From contig CM045758.1 in the NCBI GenBank assembly GCA_025200525.1, positions 64,540,598-64,604,597 on the forward strand: a DNA stretch of 64,000 bases. The letters are read 5' to 3'. A model generated the notes under the pieces. That model did not search any database. It was not told the origin of the DNA and saw only the letters and a program-made list of their open reading frames with translations. Both the position numbers and the translations under genes were made by a program. This stretch comes from Camellia lanceoleosa. Taxonomy: Eukaryota; Streptophyta; Magnoliopsida; Ericales; Theaceae. Of this stretch, positions 12,640 to 24,147 are shown in pieces (within the stretch, counting starts at the first letter, position 1; each line of letters starts with the position of its first letter).

Positions 12640-13059
12640 ATTTCTGGTCTCAACGTTAGAATTGGAGAGGCTGCAAATAGGGACAGGGATTTCCTAAGTA
12701 AGCCCAAACTATCTGTAGACACCCCATTTTTGACCGACCTTAAGACTCAGACGTCACCGATTGAGCGCTCGGTGATGTTGCATACTGTGCTCGTTCAGAA
12801 GTCTCAGAGTCGCGGCCGTGCGCCCTGCCTCCGGACTACCGAACCCTCTTCTGTGCCTTGTCTCGGTTTGCGAACCAGGCTCGTTTTTTCTCTGTTTTCT
12901 TTCCTGAGGGGAGGAAGTGGTCCCGTAGACTATCTCTCGGTGGCCGTAGGCCATTTTTCCCATTTCGGAGCCCGGTTCCCGGTTTTCGGAGTCGTTAGGC
13001 CGTGTGCCTCGGTTCGGGACCGCCCAACCATCTCCGATTTCTCCGGTTTTTGGCATGCA

Positions 13060-13760
13060 TCTCATTTACTCCCATTTAAGGGACACTGGGGGCTCAGAAA
13101 CCCACTTCGCAGCCGAACACCACTGCCATTTTCGTGACCCCATTTCGGGACTTCAGCGGTTTTGGCCCCGAGCATTCATTTCGCATCCGTTTTCTCCGGT
13201 TTTTGGCAGACACCTCTGTTTGGCCCTTCTGAGGGACACTGGGGCCTCTGATGCCCACTTCGTGGCCGAACACCGCTTTCGGTGCTCACAACCCATTTTC
13301 GGGACCCCGAACCGCGCGGTTTTGGTCCCGAGCATTCATTTTACATCGGTTTTCTCCGGTTTTTGGCGGGGACCTCTATTTTATCGTTCTGAGGAACACT
13401 GGGGTCTCAGAAACCCACTTCGCAGCCGAACACCACTTCCGGTGCCCGGCAGCCCATTTTCGGGACCCCGAACCGCGCGGTTTTGGTCCCCGAGCATTCA
13501 TTTCGCATCCGTTTTCTCCGGTTTTTGGCGGGGACCTCTATTTTATCGTTCTGAGGAACACTGGGGCCTCTGATGCCCACTTCGCAGCCGAACACCACTT
13601 CCGGTGCCTACAGCCCATTTTCGGGACCCCGCGCGGTTTTGGTCCCCGAGCTTTCGTTTTGCATCGGTTTTTGTTCAAATTTGGCAGGTACCTCTGTTTC
13701 ATCATTCCGAGGAACACTGCGGTCTCAGATGCCCACTTCGTGGCCGAACAAAATCTTTTT
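13060..13760 (+). repeat. Tandem repeat of about 157 bp in the U3 part of the solo LTR
   Basis: The anchor GGA(A/C)ACTG recurs at about 13,081, 13,234, 13,393, 13,555 and 13,711, giving periods of 153-162 bp. Each unit also has CACTTCG(C/T)(A/G)GCCGAACA and CATTTTCGGGACCCC followed by a CCGCGCGG-type palindrome and TTTTGG. It is GC-rich compared with its surroundings and lies upstream of the TATA box, so it is a candidate enhancer array. Confidence 0.85.
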
Positions 13761-13771
13761 CTTTTGCCCTC

Positions 13772-13847
13772 AAAATATCTAGATATTTTGCCCTCTGAAA
13801 TATCTAGATATTTGGAGAGATATTTCCATCCTTCTTGGCCATATAAA
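13772..13847 (+). promoter_or_regulatory. Twin palindromes and TATA box of the solo LTR
   Basis: Two perfect palindromes with the shared core AATATCTAGATATT lie at 13,772-13,789 (18 bp) and 13,798-13,813 (16 bp). They sit 28 bp upstream of an ATATAAA box at 13,841-13,847. The layout suggests a core promoter with a paired dimer-binding site; no factor is assigned. Confidence 0.5.
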
Positions 13848-15195
13848 CCAACGGCACCAGCTGGGGGGAGGGTTAGAAAAAATCCTTGGAGAGCTCTTGT
13901 GTTGTATCTCTCTCCCTCTCTATATTTCCAAGCTCTAAACACCAAGTTCCAACCCATTTTCTTCATCACCACCAAGCACCACCACCACTACTCCATTTCC
14001 AGCATTTCAGGAGGCTTTCCAACAGCTAAGAGGTAGCAAATTTGGTCCTAAAAGCAGCCAAAGAAGTTGTCTACAAGGGTAAGTCCTCTTTCCCTCTTTT
14101 CTAGCCCTATTTTGGCTCATTTCTTAGACCTATTTGCTTATGGTTTTGAGTTCCGAGATTAACTGGAAATGTCACTATTTTGAGGTGTTCTTCATGTTTG
14201 TTTAAGGGCTCAACCCTGTTTGAGCCCTCTATGATGCACTTGTTTCAATATCACTCTTTATGCCATTATTTTGCATGCTTTGTTTGGCTCATGAGTAATC
14301 TGATTTTGAGCATGACATATACTGTAAATATGCATATTTTAGGCTCCTCTTCAATGTTGTAGAAGGAAATTTTGCTGTTTGAATTTTCTATATACTACTT
14401 GTCTCAAGACCTCTCTTTGATTCGTTATTTTGCATGCTTTGTTAGACTTATTTGGCTCCGGATTTCAGCCTTCATCAGGCTTAGAAATAGCCTTATTTTT
14501 GTCTCCTTGTCATGTTTTGTTTAGGGTCTTAAGATATTTGGTGTATATTTTTGGTACTTCCTTTGAAATCCATCAAATTTTCCGTAAATTTGCATGTTTG
14601 TTTAGGCCATTCTAGCTTCTGTTTCGAGCCTTCATCAGGCTTAGAGAATGTCTTGTTTTGGTCTGTTCTTCAAGTTTTATTAAGGGTCTTAAGCTATTTG
14701 GTTATTGCTTGTGGTACCTCTCTTTATAACCTCTTTTGGGCTCCATTTTGCATAGAATTTATAGCATGTTTATGTTCTGTTTTTGGGGCTTCCATCTTCT
14801 GAAAATGTGCTTATTTTTAGGCCCTCTTCAATTTTGTAGAAGCATGTTTGTTCATTTGGGGTTTGTATATATCACTTGTCTCAATACCCCTTATTTCCCC
14901 CATTTTTGCAAACTATTGTTGCCATACTTGTGATCATAATTTGGCCTTGTTTTGTACTGAAAAATGCTATTTTTTGGGACTGTCTTGCCACTGGTTTTGC
15001 TGCCATGTGCTGATTTTGCATGTTTAGTATGGCTATAGGCCGTTTCGGGTGCCTAATTTCACATTTCGGGATGATTGCATGCTTCGGTTGTTATTTCGTA
15101 TCATTTCGGGGCTGTTTTCCCCTTCATTTAGTAGCCGAAATTTGGTTTGCATGCTTGCATATCATTTCCCATGTCATTTTGTGCCTTAATGCATT

Positions 15196-15735
15196 GCCTC
15201 GGTTTGCGTGCATGTGGGCACACACTTCGAGGCACCTCCGTTTTATCCGACGGCAGCCTATGTGAGTGTGGTTGAGGCCCTCTCATGTTGGCGTAAGCCC
15301 AATTTGCATTTTCATGCTTGTATGCCATTGCCTCGGTTTGCGTGCCCGTGTGCACGCATTTCGAGGCACTCCTTTTTTATTCGACGGCCTCCTATGTGAG
15401 TGAGCTGAGGCTCTCCCATGTTGGTGTAAGCCCATCGTGGCATTCCGTATGCCATTTCATTCCATTTCATCATCGCCTCGGTTTGCGTGCCCGTGGGCAC
15501 GCACTTCGAGGCACTTCGGTTTTATCCGATTTGCACTTCATATCATCGCCTCGGTTTGCGTGCCCGTGGGCACGCATTTCGAGGCACTTCGGTTTTATCC
15601 GATTTGCACTTCATATCATCGCCTCGGTTTGCGTGCCCGTGTGCACGCATTTCGAGGCACTTCGGTTTTATCCGATTTACATTTCATATCATCGCCTCGA
15701 TTTGCGTGCCCGTGTGCACGCTTTTTGAGGCGTCT
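15196..15735 (+). repeat. 73-bp minisatellite whose units form nested hairpins
   Basis: Units begin at about 15,196, 15,330, 15,475, 15,548, 15,621 and 15,694; the last four are exactly 73 bp apart. In the unit at 15,548-15,585, GCCTCG pairs with CGAGGC and, inside it, GCGTGCCC pairs with GGGCACGC around a two-base loop. The first two units are more diverged and further apart. Long frames reading repeated F-A-C-P-W-A-R are by-products of the 73-bp period. Confidence 0.88.
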
Positions 15736-17563
15736 CATTTTCATCTCATTTTCATAGCATTGCGCATGCTAGGTTGTATATTAGTTGCATTTCATGCATA
15801 TCATGCATATTGTACGGGAAACGAGGCACGTTTCGTACTCCGAGTGACGGAACGGGTCTCAATTCCCAAAGTCACCGACACTCCGGATTACCCATGATGG
15901 AGTTAGGTTTTCATTGTAGCATTCATCTGCATTCATCTGATATTGAGTTGTGCAATTCGGCTCCTCGGCCATCATGCATCGATATGCGTGATTGGTGGCA
16001 CGAGGATCGAGGCATGCATATATTTGTGAAAATACATTGCTATGCCCTTTTCCTGCTCTCTGTTGCAGCAAAATCGAGGATCAAAAGCTTTTCAGAGTCC
16101 GGCGCGCATTTCAAGAAATATTGCAAACAGAGGCTAATCAGGGCATCCCAGTGGATTTCCGCGCCAGGCAGTCCCTGGCTTGCACGCCAGTTTTACCGCT
16201 TTTATTAATTAATTTGTCAATTAATTAGAAATTTATATATTTATTTACGGACTGTATATTCTTTTATTCGGACTGTATTATTTATTCGGACCCTCTGCGC
16301 GAGGGCACAATTGTAATAAGTGTGGGTGAGTGTGATGTATGTCTTCCAACCCCCATTTCTTTCTCCCTTTTATTTACCCGCTTTGGATGGTTAGATATAG
16401 GGCATGTTTCAATTAGCATAACAGTATGACAGCATGTTTGCATCATTCATCTGTTTTGCATGCACCGGGCTCGGCGCATCATACAAACTGCATTTGTATT
16501 TCAATTCCAAGTTGAGTACTTGATAGCTGTTGCATCTCATATGCCATATTTAGAATAGCCGAGCCTACTATAGTTTGCATTTTTGTATGTGTTGCATTAG
16601 GCATTTCTGTATACTTAGGTTCATGCATGATTTCTAATCAGCTTCTGTTTTGGCTTGGAGTACTCGGTAAGTTTTATGCTTTAGCATCCTTGCATGCGTG
16701 TGAGTGTTGCCATGATAGCATGCTTGCCTTGAGGCTAACTGCTTATGTGATATAACTGCCTTGAATGCCTGTGGGTGGAGGTTGAGTTATCTGAATTGGA
16801 ACAATTCATCAATTGTTTGTTAAGCCCACTAGATTGTGGCAAAATCTGCATTTTAAGCCTACCTGCGGGTAGCAAACCATCTTTCATAAACAAACATGAG
16901 ATGTTTATTTCCAATTCAGACGACTCAGTCTATACTTGTTTGCTGCGAGCATCACATAGTAACCTAGGCTAATAATCGAAATAAGAACTCACAAAGTTTT
17001 CAAAAACAGATATCATGGTTAGTAGAGGCCGGTCTTTGACCGGGCGAGAGGGGGTGCTCACGATGTGACCTTCCCTAATCGTACCCAAGTTCCCGAGCCA
17101 ACTTTGGTGATGACGGACACGTGGCCTTTCGGCACCGAGTCAGGGTTTCCTAAATTTCCCATTTTAAAATATTTAGGTGGCGACTCTGTTATCTGGCAAA
17201 GCAGTCCATGTTTGGCACTTCTTTCAAAAAATCTGTTTTCCTTCAAAACGATTTGCCGGATTTGGACTCTTTGGTTCAAGATTTGGAACCGCAACAAAAT
17301 CGAGTCCGAACTGTAACGAGGTCCCTCGGGGGCGTTGTTACACTATCTTGCAAATTGGGAGGGGCAGTATACCTCATAAATGCATTTGTAGACTCTGGGG
17401 TTTAGAGTGCCAATAAAAAGATCCCTTGGAACCAAAATTGAGGCCCACATTTCTTTATTAATAATCTTGGAGCAGGTGGTATCTACCAAAAAGGCTCTCA
17501 ATATGCTGGCCCAATATTGGCCCCAAAGGGACGAAAGAAGGAAGGGCGAATGGAAGCTGAGAG

Positions 17564-18684
17564 TTAATTGAAGTAAGAAAAATAGTAGGCAAAACTAGAA
17601 AGGTATAATGAGACTCTGGCATATTTTTCCCCATAGGTGGTCGGTTCTTGAATTAGGAATTTTAGGCAACAAGAATGAAAGTCAGTGAAATAGGCAAAAA
17701 GCCAAAGTTGAAGTATCCAAATTGGACCTCCTTGATTAGGTTCTAGAGGTCTCTCACAAAATTGAGAACAAACCCTATATACATGGCTAAGAACGTAAGG
17801 GGCCAGGGCTATCATCTTCTTCGAAGCTAGAGCCTTAGCAAGGGAGACAAATTCGAGCATTATTTTTTAAGAGGAAGTACAAAAAAGAAATTTACAAAGC
17901 CAATAAAGGATAAAAGAAAAGAACTCTTGGTCGGTCACAGGACCTTCCTTTTTGTTCTCAGCAGCTACAAAGTCACTATAGGAAGAATTCGAAGAAGGAA
18001 TAGAAAATGAGACCTTAAGGTATGGGTTATCAGGACGGAAGGGATCGCCAATGGGTGAGAGCCCTAAAAGATGGCACAGATCAAGAATGGTGGGAGCCAT
18101 CATACCACATCGGAATTGAAAGAAGTTCAAAACAGAATTCCAAAAACAAAGAGCAACAGGTATACAATAGGGGTCCCCAAGAATTATGAACCTGGAGAGT
18201 CAGAGGGCGTCAAGGATACAGAGGTCTTCTAGGTCTTATTCTTTAGCCTCTATGACTCTGTCATACCATTGCTCTCATTTGTCTTCAATGTTGGCCAGCA
18301 GCGATGAGGTCAAGTGGCTTTCCAACCGCCCTAGTTAAGCTTTCCTTCGTAAAGGAGGTAGTGATCCTCCAAGCGTAGATACAAGGGAGGAAGGGCAGCA
18401 GAAGCCTCTTTAAAAATGGGGCCAAGAACATATTCCCATTGTGCGTGGTGGCGAGGGACGAAGATCCTTCCATCAATCGCACTTCGACCTTTTGGTGTGT
18501 CGTACTTGGCTATTTCATCATTGATACATCTCATTAAAGCCACTGAGGGGCATAAACGTTCAACAACTGGCAGTTTTGCGGGAAAAAAAAAAAAGAAAAA
18601 GCAGCCATTGGTGAAGGATTGAAAGAAGAGTGAGAAAAATGAGAAGGGAAGAGTGAGAGTTGAAGTGAGTAACAATGAGAGCAA
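17564..18684 (-). pseudogene. Plant mobile domain (PMD) of the antisense gene
   Basis: On the minus strand, 18,684-18,331 includes H-A-Q-W-E-Y-V-L-G-P and L-Y-L-R-L-E-D-H. The piece at 18,130-17,867 carries M-A-P-T-I-L-D-L-C-H-L-L-G-L-S-P, and 17,860-17,564 carries G-G-P-I-W-I-L-Q-L-W-L-F-A-Y-F. These are hallmark blocks of the PMD (MAIN/MAIL1-like, aminotransferase-like) fold. PMD proteins in plants act in silencing and genome stability, and relatives occur inside Ty3/gypsy and Mutator elements. Stops and frame changes separate the pieces, and the solo LTR at 12,714-17,342 cuts it from its C-terminal part. Orientation is opposite to pol, so it needed its own promoter. Confidence 0.72.
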
Positions 18685-18759
18685 GAGTTAGAAATGGACA
18701 AGTGAATAGGTAAGAGCGGGAGAATTAGGGCTTTATACCTTCTTATCTAAGTTGCCCAT

Positions 18760-19710
18760 TTTACCTAATGGGTCAACTAGGCCCAAGCTATTTGGGTTTT
18801 TCATTTTGACCCTTGTGGGGTTAGGGCCCTTTATTTTAATTTTAAAGGTCTTGAAAACACATTTTGGAACTATTACCAAGAAAAATTTCTTCAAAGCAAC
18901 ATCTTGTTACCTTTTAAGGGAGGAAAATATGCTTCAAAATGCTTGACTTGGCTTCAAAATGGATGGGTTACTTCGAAGCCAGTAATGTTGAAGCTTATAT
19001 TTTGACCTGTATGGAGTTGGGGCTTATTTAACACTTTGGAGGTCTTGAAAGTACTTTTTCTTGGGCTTTCTAGCAAGAAGATTTCCTTCGAAGGAACATT
19101 TTTACCACATTTTTTAAGAAAAGAAAGTGTGCTTTGAAGTACTTGGCTTGGCTAAAAAATGAATGGGTTACCTTGAAGCCAGTATTTGCTGATTTATTAA
19201 TGAGTTTTGTGATTAGGAGTTTGCATGTTAGAAAATACAAACCATGAAATTGATAAAAGAGAAACCCATGCTCTAATTTCAGAGGTTATGAAAATACATT
19301 CTTGGACTTTCTACCAAGAAAAGTGTGCTTCAGAAGAAGAATTTTGGCTTCGAAATGAATGGATTACTTTTGAAGCCAGCAATTGTTAATTTATTAATGA
19401 GATTTGAAATTAAAGGCTCACATTTTAGCAAATACTGGCCATGAAATTGGAAAATAAACCCATGTTTTAAATATCAGAGGTTTTGAAAGCACATTTCTGG
19501 ACTTTCTACCAAGAAAATTTCCTACAAAGGAATATTTTACTACCTTTTTGAGGAAATGAAGTGTGCTTTGAAGTACTGGACTTGACTTCAAGATAAATGA
19601 GTTACTTTGGAGCCAACACTTGCTAATATGTTAATGAGTTTTGAGATTAAAGGCTTGCATATTAGCTAATGCAAACCATGCAATTGGAAGAAAGAAACCC
19701 ATATTTTATT
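18760..19710 (+). repeat. Diverged tandem repeat of about 200-230 bp
   Basis: A motif like TTACTTTGAAGCCAGYAATTG followed by TTATTAATGAG recurs near 18,969, 19,169, 19,366 and 19,599. Between the anchors are shared segments such as ACTTTCTACCAAGAAA and AAACCCATGTT. Four or so imperfect units fill the space between the two antisense ORF blocks. It could hold the promoter of the antisense PMD gene, but that is inference. Confidence 0.72.
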
Positions 19711-19738
19711 GAATAAATAAACAATTACATTAAGGGGC

Positions 19739-21085
19739 CTATTTGGTTACATTCTCAATTTCGTAAAAATAAGAAATGGAGAAGGTTACAAGGTCATGGA
19801 ACTTAGTCCAGCAAAACTCAATAAACACATGTTCTCGCTCTAACCTTTCCTCTATCTTATCTAATTGGGGCTTCTCCAGCTGGTGTGCCCTTATTTGGTG
19901 AAAAAGCTGCTGGGCCTTCATTTCAAATTCTGTTTGCTTCATTGCCTTCTCCAACTCATCCATCCCATCCATATCGGCATCGTCTCCATATGCCGAACCA
20001 TGGTTCTTGAAGTCCTCAAATTATTCAAAGAGATTCTCTGCTTTGTATTGGGTTAGAATACAAGTGGCAAAGATCTCCTCTAACGATTCGATGGTAGCCG
20101 AAGTATATTTGTGCCAGTTGAGTAATAGAAGAAGTTGGTTGAGGAAGGTATGGAGTTCTATCTAGGCCACTAGATTGAGGATGTGGGTTCCAGACACGAT
20201 ATCACAAGCCCATAGAAGGTTCTTGTGAGAGGTATTATCTCGAAGGGCTTCGAAGGATTGGTGGGAGAAGGCAACAAGCAAAGTTTGGGCTTTGTACTGC
20301 TGATAGGCAGTAGGGGGAGCTGGGGCCTAATAGGGGCGAAGTGCCGGTCCTCAAAGAGAGTGAGCTTCAATTCCTCAATCCAGTTAGAATTAGGAGGAAT
20401 GGAGGAGCAGTGGGGTCCCCTCCAAACGAAGAAGGAAACTGGGGCTCATTTACACACTCTAGCCAGTCAAAAAAGTAGAGTTTTGCCTTCTTGGCCAAGT
20501 GTAAGGGGCTCAGTCCCAGAGCCTCGATTGGGTGAGGGGTCTTCCGTACTATTTTAGTCGACAAGGTGGAGGTATACCATGCCGAAAGCAAATTGTCTTC
20601 GAGACAGCAGAGGCAGCCAAATGGTATATAAGGGTATACCACGGAGTTGCTAGAAGAAGAGGAACCGAACCAGGGTCATCGAATTCAACAAATCTATGAT
20701 GAATTCGCTTCCCTGTCTGAGGTTGGGTTAATTTTGGCCAGGCATTCCAACCAGTAGTTTTAGTAGAGGAGAAGGCTGCCTCATCCCATACACATATCTT
20801 TGGAGCAGATGAAGAGCCTTCGAGATCCATTTGAGCAAGTTTTTATTCTAAAGGTACATATTCTGCAAAAGCCACCATAACTTGTATAAATTGAGGAGGA
20901 TAAATATGGCTAATAAATGCATGAGAGTTTTTTCGAGGTTGGCCATCATTGTCCAAAACCTCTTCGTATGCTTGATCAATGAAAGAAAAGGTTTGATTGG
21001 CTATCAAGGATGTATCAGTCTCTTCGGTTGCATAGGTAGTGGAGGTAAGGTTCAAGCACAAAAGGAAGTTTAGTGTTTTAAACAT
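19739..21085 (-). pseudogene. Second antisense ORF block near the 3' LTR
   Basis: Minus-strand pieces at 21,085-20,843, 20,830-20,549, 20,642-20,367 and 19,972-19,739 follow in order with frame changes. Features include L-L-A-T-P-W-Y-T-L-I-Y-H, L-H-L-A-K-K-A-K-L-Y-F-F-D-W-L-E and a C-terminal charged helix (K-A-M-K-Q-T-E-F-E-M-K-A-Q-Q-L). I do not recognise a domain. It lies between the tandem repeat and the purine tract of the large Tat element, in the same orientation as the PMD gene, and could be a separate antisense gene or an N-terminal part of the same one. Confidence 0.45.
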
Positions 21086-21190
21086 TACTTGATGGTTATA
21101 CTTCTAGAATAATAAATTATCTTGCACGTCCTAGAACGTGGGCAGTAGTACATCGATCCACTAATATCACCAAGTTCTAGTTATATTAGT

Positions 21191-21372
21191 GCGGAGGGGT
21201 AATCTTGGCGATATATTTTGTACAAGCTAATCACAGCCTAACACATGGTTCATGAGGGGTAATTTGGGGAGTCAGTGAAGGTCTCCAACTATCAACAGAC
21301 ACGTGGTCACTTATATCAATGGCGATGAATCCGCGAGACACTGGAACAATCAAGATATGAAGGGTGACGTGA
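21191..21372 (+). repeat. Polypurine tract and truncated 3' LTR of the large Tat element
   Basis: GCGGAGGGGT at 21,191-21,200 is the purine tract. The LTR copy starts TCTTGGCGAT at 21,203 and follows the 5' LTR for about 170 bp before homology is lost at 21,372. Confidence 0.8.
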
Positions 21373-24147
21373 TTTGCGTCCATGAAATTCTTTGAAGTCC
21401 TTTTAGAAAAGCACCTGATCAATGCTATTTCTATTTGGAAGTCTTTGAATGTTTGTGAAATGAGTCAATATCTTGGAGGGGTAACTCGTATGTGCTCTAT
21501 ATGACTATGTGCTTATATGGTTTGCCTTATGTAATGTAGATACATGTGTAGGTTTATGTTTAAGCCATATGCAGCGTGTTAGAACTAGTGTGGAATACTT
21601 ACTTTTGAGCTAAATTCTGTCTCTTATATAAGATGTCATAAAGCTGGAGAGGCCGTAATAGCGGCACTTGGGGTGCCTGGAATGTTCTCATGTACGAGGA
21701 TACCTTTTGCCTAGGAAGAAGGTGTAAGCTAGAGTAATATAGCCGGGATGATTGGTCAAGATGTTGTGGAATTAGTATTAAAGCATAGGTTAACCAATTT
21801 GTATGATTGTGGATGCAAATGTGACCTTAAAATAGTAGAGTTGTGTTGTGTAGCAACTGGTTTGTTGTTATGAGGAGTTAATTATTTTTTAATTTTATAT
21901 CAAGTTTGTAAAAGTGGACTAGATGAAAAAAAAATCTTAGAAGTAGAGTGAGTTAGAGATTAACCTTATTCTAATAATTTGGTTTGGTTGTGACTTTAAT
22001 AATGATTAAAGTAATCTAAGATAATATGCTTTGGATTGTTGACATTAAAACACGTAAAACTAGTTCTAAATTTTATTGGGATAGACGAAGTTAGTTATAG
22101 TTGGATTGTTTCACTTGCTTGATAGACTACTTGTGAGGTTAGTGATGGGCCCTAGGCCTATTATTTTGTATGTGTTTGGGAATAAACGTAGTCTTAGCAT
22201 GATAGAAATTATATCGTGTAGTAAGAGATGTGTTTCTTAGAGAGTTTGTTTTATTCATAATTTTGCTGCAAATCCTAAGAGGGCAAATGAGATAAATAAT
22301 TTTGAGATAGATTGAAATGAGATTAAATTTGATTTAGGTTACGCCATTTGATGGGATTATTAATAGTAACAACATTGACTTGTGAGTCGATATTTTAGAA
22401 CATGTAGGTGAGTTCCGAGTGCCTTCGAGATTGGTGGAGTCCATTGTCTTAGAGTTAGTTGTTGATATTCTTGAGTGCAATAAATGAGTGTTGAGGGACA
22501 TGATGTGATGGATGTTGTGGAGTTGTGTTAGCAACCAATGTTTTTAGAGGAAATTTTTAAGATTACTTTGTGAGGATATTATAATTCTAAGTTAGGTGCT
22601 TTAGGATAATTAGTATGGTGGTAATTTGAGTATTTCCATGGGAATTTATGCTTAACCCATCGAGAGTGATTGATGTTAACTTTTACAGTTACTTTTATGT
22701 ATGAGTTTGAAATTGTAAAGATGGAAGGTATATGAGAGTGTTTTGAGTTAAATTTGGTGTGTGTCGTGATGGTGTGGTTCATGTAATGGAAATGAAGATT
22801 ATTTTGTATCCTTTGTCCTTTAGCTACAAAATTGTTTTGTATCTTTGGAGTAAGAGTTGTGAATCCCTTATATTAATCCTTCGTTTTGCTATAAATGTTG
22901 TAAGAATTCGTGTTGTTGGTATGTAGGTCTAATATTACCATTGAGTTCAATTTGATGAGTGTATTTGACCTTAAGTGGTAAGTGTTTTCTTAATTAAAAT
23001 GTATTTAGTTTTGCCTAATAGAGGATGATTCCTTATTTTAATTTTGTTTCATCGTGTTTTGTGGTGATATTACCTTAGAAGTAGTTATTTGGCAGACCCC
23101 TCATCGGGGAATAAATTGGTATGAAGTACTTTCGTTGTTTTGTTAGTCTTGAAAATTGTTATGGAATGACTATTGTTGACATATAATTATTATTTTTTAG
23201 AGTGAATGAGTGGCATCATAGCTTGTGGTTATATCTTTTAGAATTTGGGTAGAAGTGAGCTGACTAGAGACTTCAAAGGAGATTTCAAAGTCACTACAAC
23301 TATGAGTATTTGTTGGGAGTACCTTAGCATTGTTAGAATGTGTATCTAGTCTTGATGAATTCTATGTGGACTCGAAGTGCATTGTGTGAGCGTTTGGGTA
23401 AATTCTATGTTGGAGTGAAATTGTGTGGGTGGATGTAGACAAGTTTGCGTAAACTGTTAGTCGGTTCGTCGAGTGAAAGAAATAGAGTGGATAGGTAAAA
23501 ATAATACAGAAATTGTTTGGTTGGGCAACTAAAGTGGCTGAGAATTTTTGAGTAGTGTGTTTGGCATGATTGCATTATGTTTCGTAAGGGTTGGTGTTTC
23601 TTCTTGTTCAAGTGAAGTAGTTGAGGCTAAGGTGATCTGTGAATTTTGTTTTTGGAATAATTCATGGAAGAATATGATTGTACTATGGGACGAATGGACG
23701 TTCTCATGGGATGAAATATTTGGGGTCATTGTTTGTGTTAGTTTTATTCAATTGGGTAACTGAGTATGAATTCATTTTAATATTGAGATGAGTTAGTTGT
23801 CGTGTGACGGTTGCAATTACAAAATATATCATTGAATTGTGTCGTTAAAGAGAGGGTGTTCTCATTGGTTAAGAGTCTTGAGATAATCACTTTGGATGGA
23901 TATTAAGTAAATTATTGTACTAGATTAAAAAAAAAAATGAAACTGATTTTATTGAAGTCAGGAGATGACATCCCCAATTGCAGTGACATCATGAAAAAAA
24001 AAAAAAAAGGATCTTGTTTTTGGTAACGGCCACACGCCGACTTCATTTACTCGAATCTCCCGCCGAGCTCTTTCTCTTTTTGTTATCTTGGGAGACCTTT
24101 GAAGGCCCTGCCTCAGTGCATACAGGACCGCCAAGAGAGTTGACCCC

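Larger units (their letters stand above)
12714..17342 (+). mobile_element. Solo LTR (4,629 bp) of an Ogre/Tat-type retrotransposon
   Basis: The unit starts TGTAGACACCCC at 12,714 and ends GTTGTTACA at 17,342. It is flanked by a perfect 5-bp target duplication, CTATC, at 12,709-12,713 and 17,343-17,347. TG/CA ends, the start sequence and the exceptional length are typical of Ogre-like LTRs. No internal region is present, so it arose by LTR-LTR recombination. A TATA box (ATATAAA) lies at 13,841-13,847. It contains two tandem-repeat blocks (13,060-13,760 and 15,196-15,735). A GGTGGCGACTCTGTT segment near 17,176 resembles an Ogre primer site but lies inside the LTR as bounded by the duplication. 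The open frames of up to 261 residues inside follow the repeats and are not genes. Insertion split the antisense PMD gene of the host element. Confidence 0.85.
1989..21372 (+). mobile_element. Large Tat-lineage Ty3/gypsy element with antisense PMD gene, nested and 3'-truncated
   Basis: The 5' LTR at 1989 and the segment at 21,203-21,372 align over about 170 bp with roughly 29 differences counted by eye (about 83% identity), including a shared block around the sequence GGTAATTTGGGGAGTCAGTG. The 3' copy follows a purine tract (GCGGAGGGGT, 21,191-21,200). Internal order is LTR, primer site, gag, protease, reverse transcriptase, RNase H, a second RNase H, integrase, antisense gene region, purine tract, LTR. 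The second RNase H fold places it in the Tat lineage. About 19.4 kb in all, of which 4.63 kb is a later solo LTR insertion. The 3' LTR stops abruptly near 21,372 where unrelated Tekay-type sequence begins. No frame is intact and the element is immobile by itself. Confidence 0.82.

Noticed and set aside
13004..14036. Several ORFs of 145-261 codons on both strands
   Set aside because: They follow the 157-bp tandem repeat in the solo LTR; the same peptide repeats with the DNA unit and no domain is seen.
15475..15735. Regular repeats that could suggest a CRISPR array
   Set aside because: Units are contiguous without unique spacers and lie in a plant LTR.
15318..15897. ORFs with repeated F-A-C-P-W-A-R peptides
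   Set aside because: By-product of the 73-bp minisatellite, which cycles through all three frames.
17176..17192. Ogre-like primer-binding site GGTGGCGACTCTGTT
   Set aside because: The TTACA end with a matching CTATC target duplication lies 150 bp further on, so this is inside the LTR as bounded here and no interior follows.
23928..23938. A-run that could be the tail of a retrocopy
   Set aside because: The AATAAA-like signal is on the other strand and the run has the wrong orientation relative to it; no processed gene is attached.
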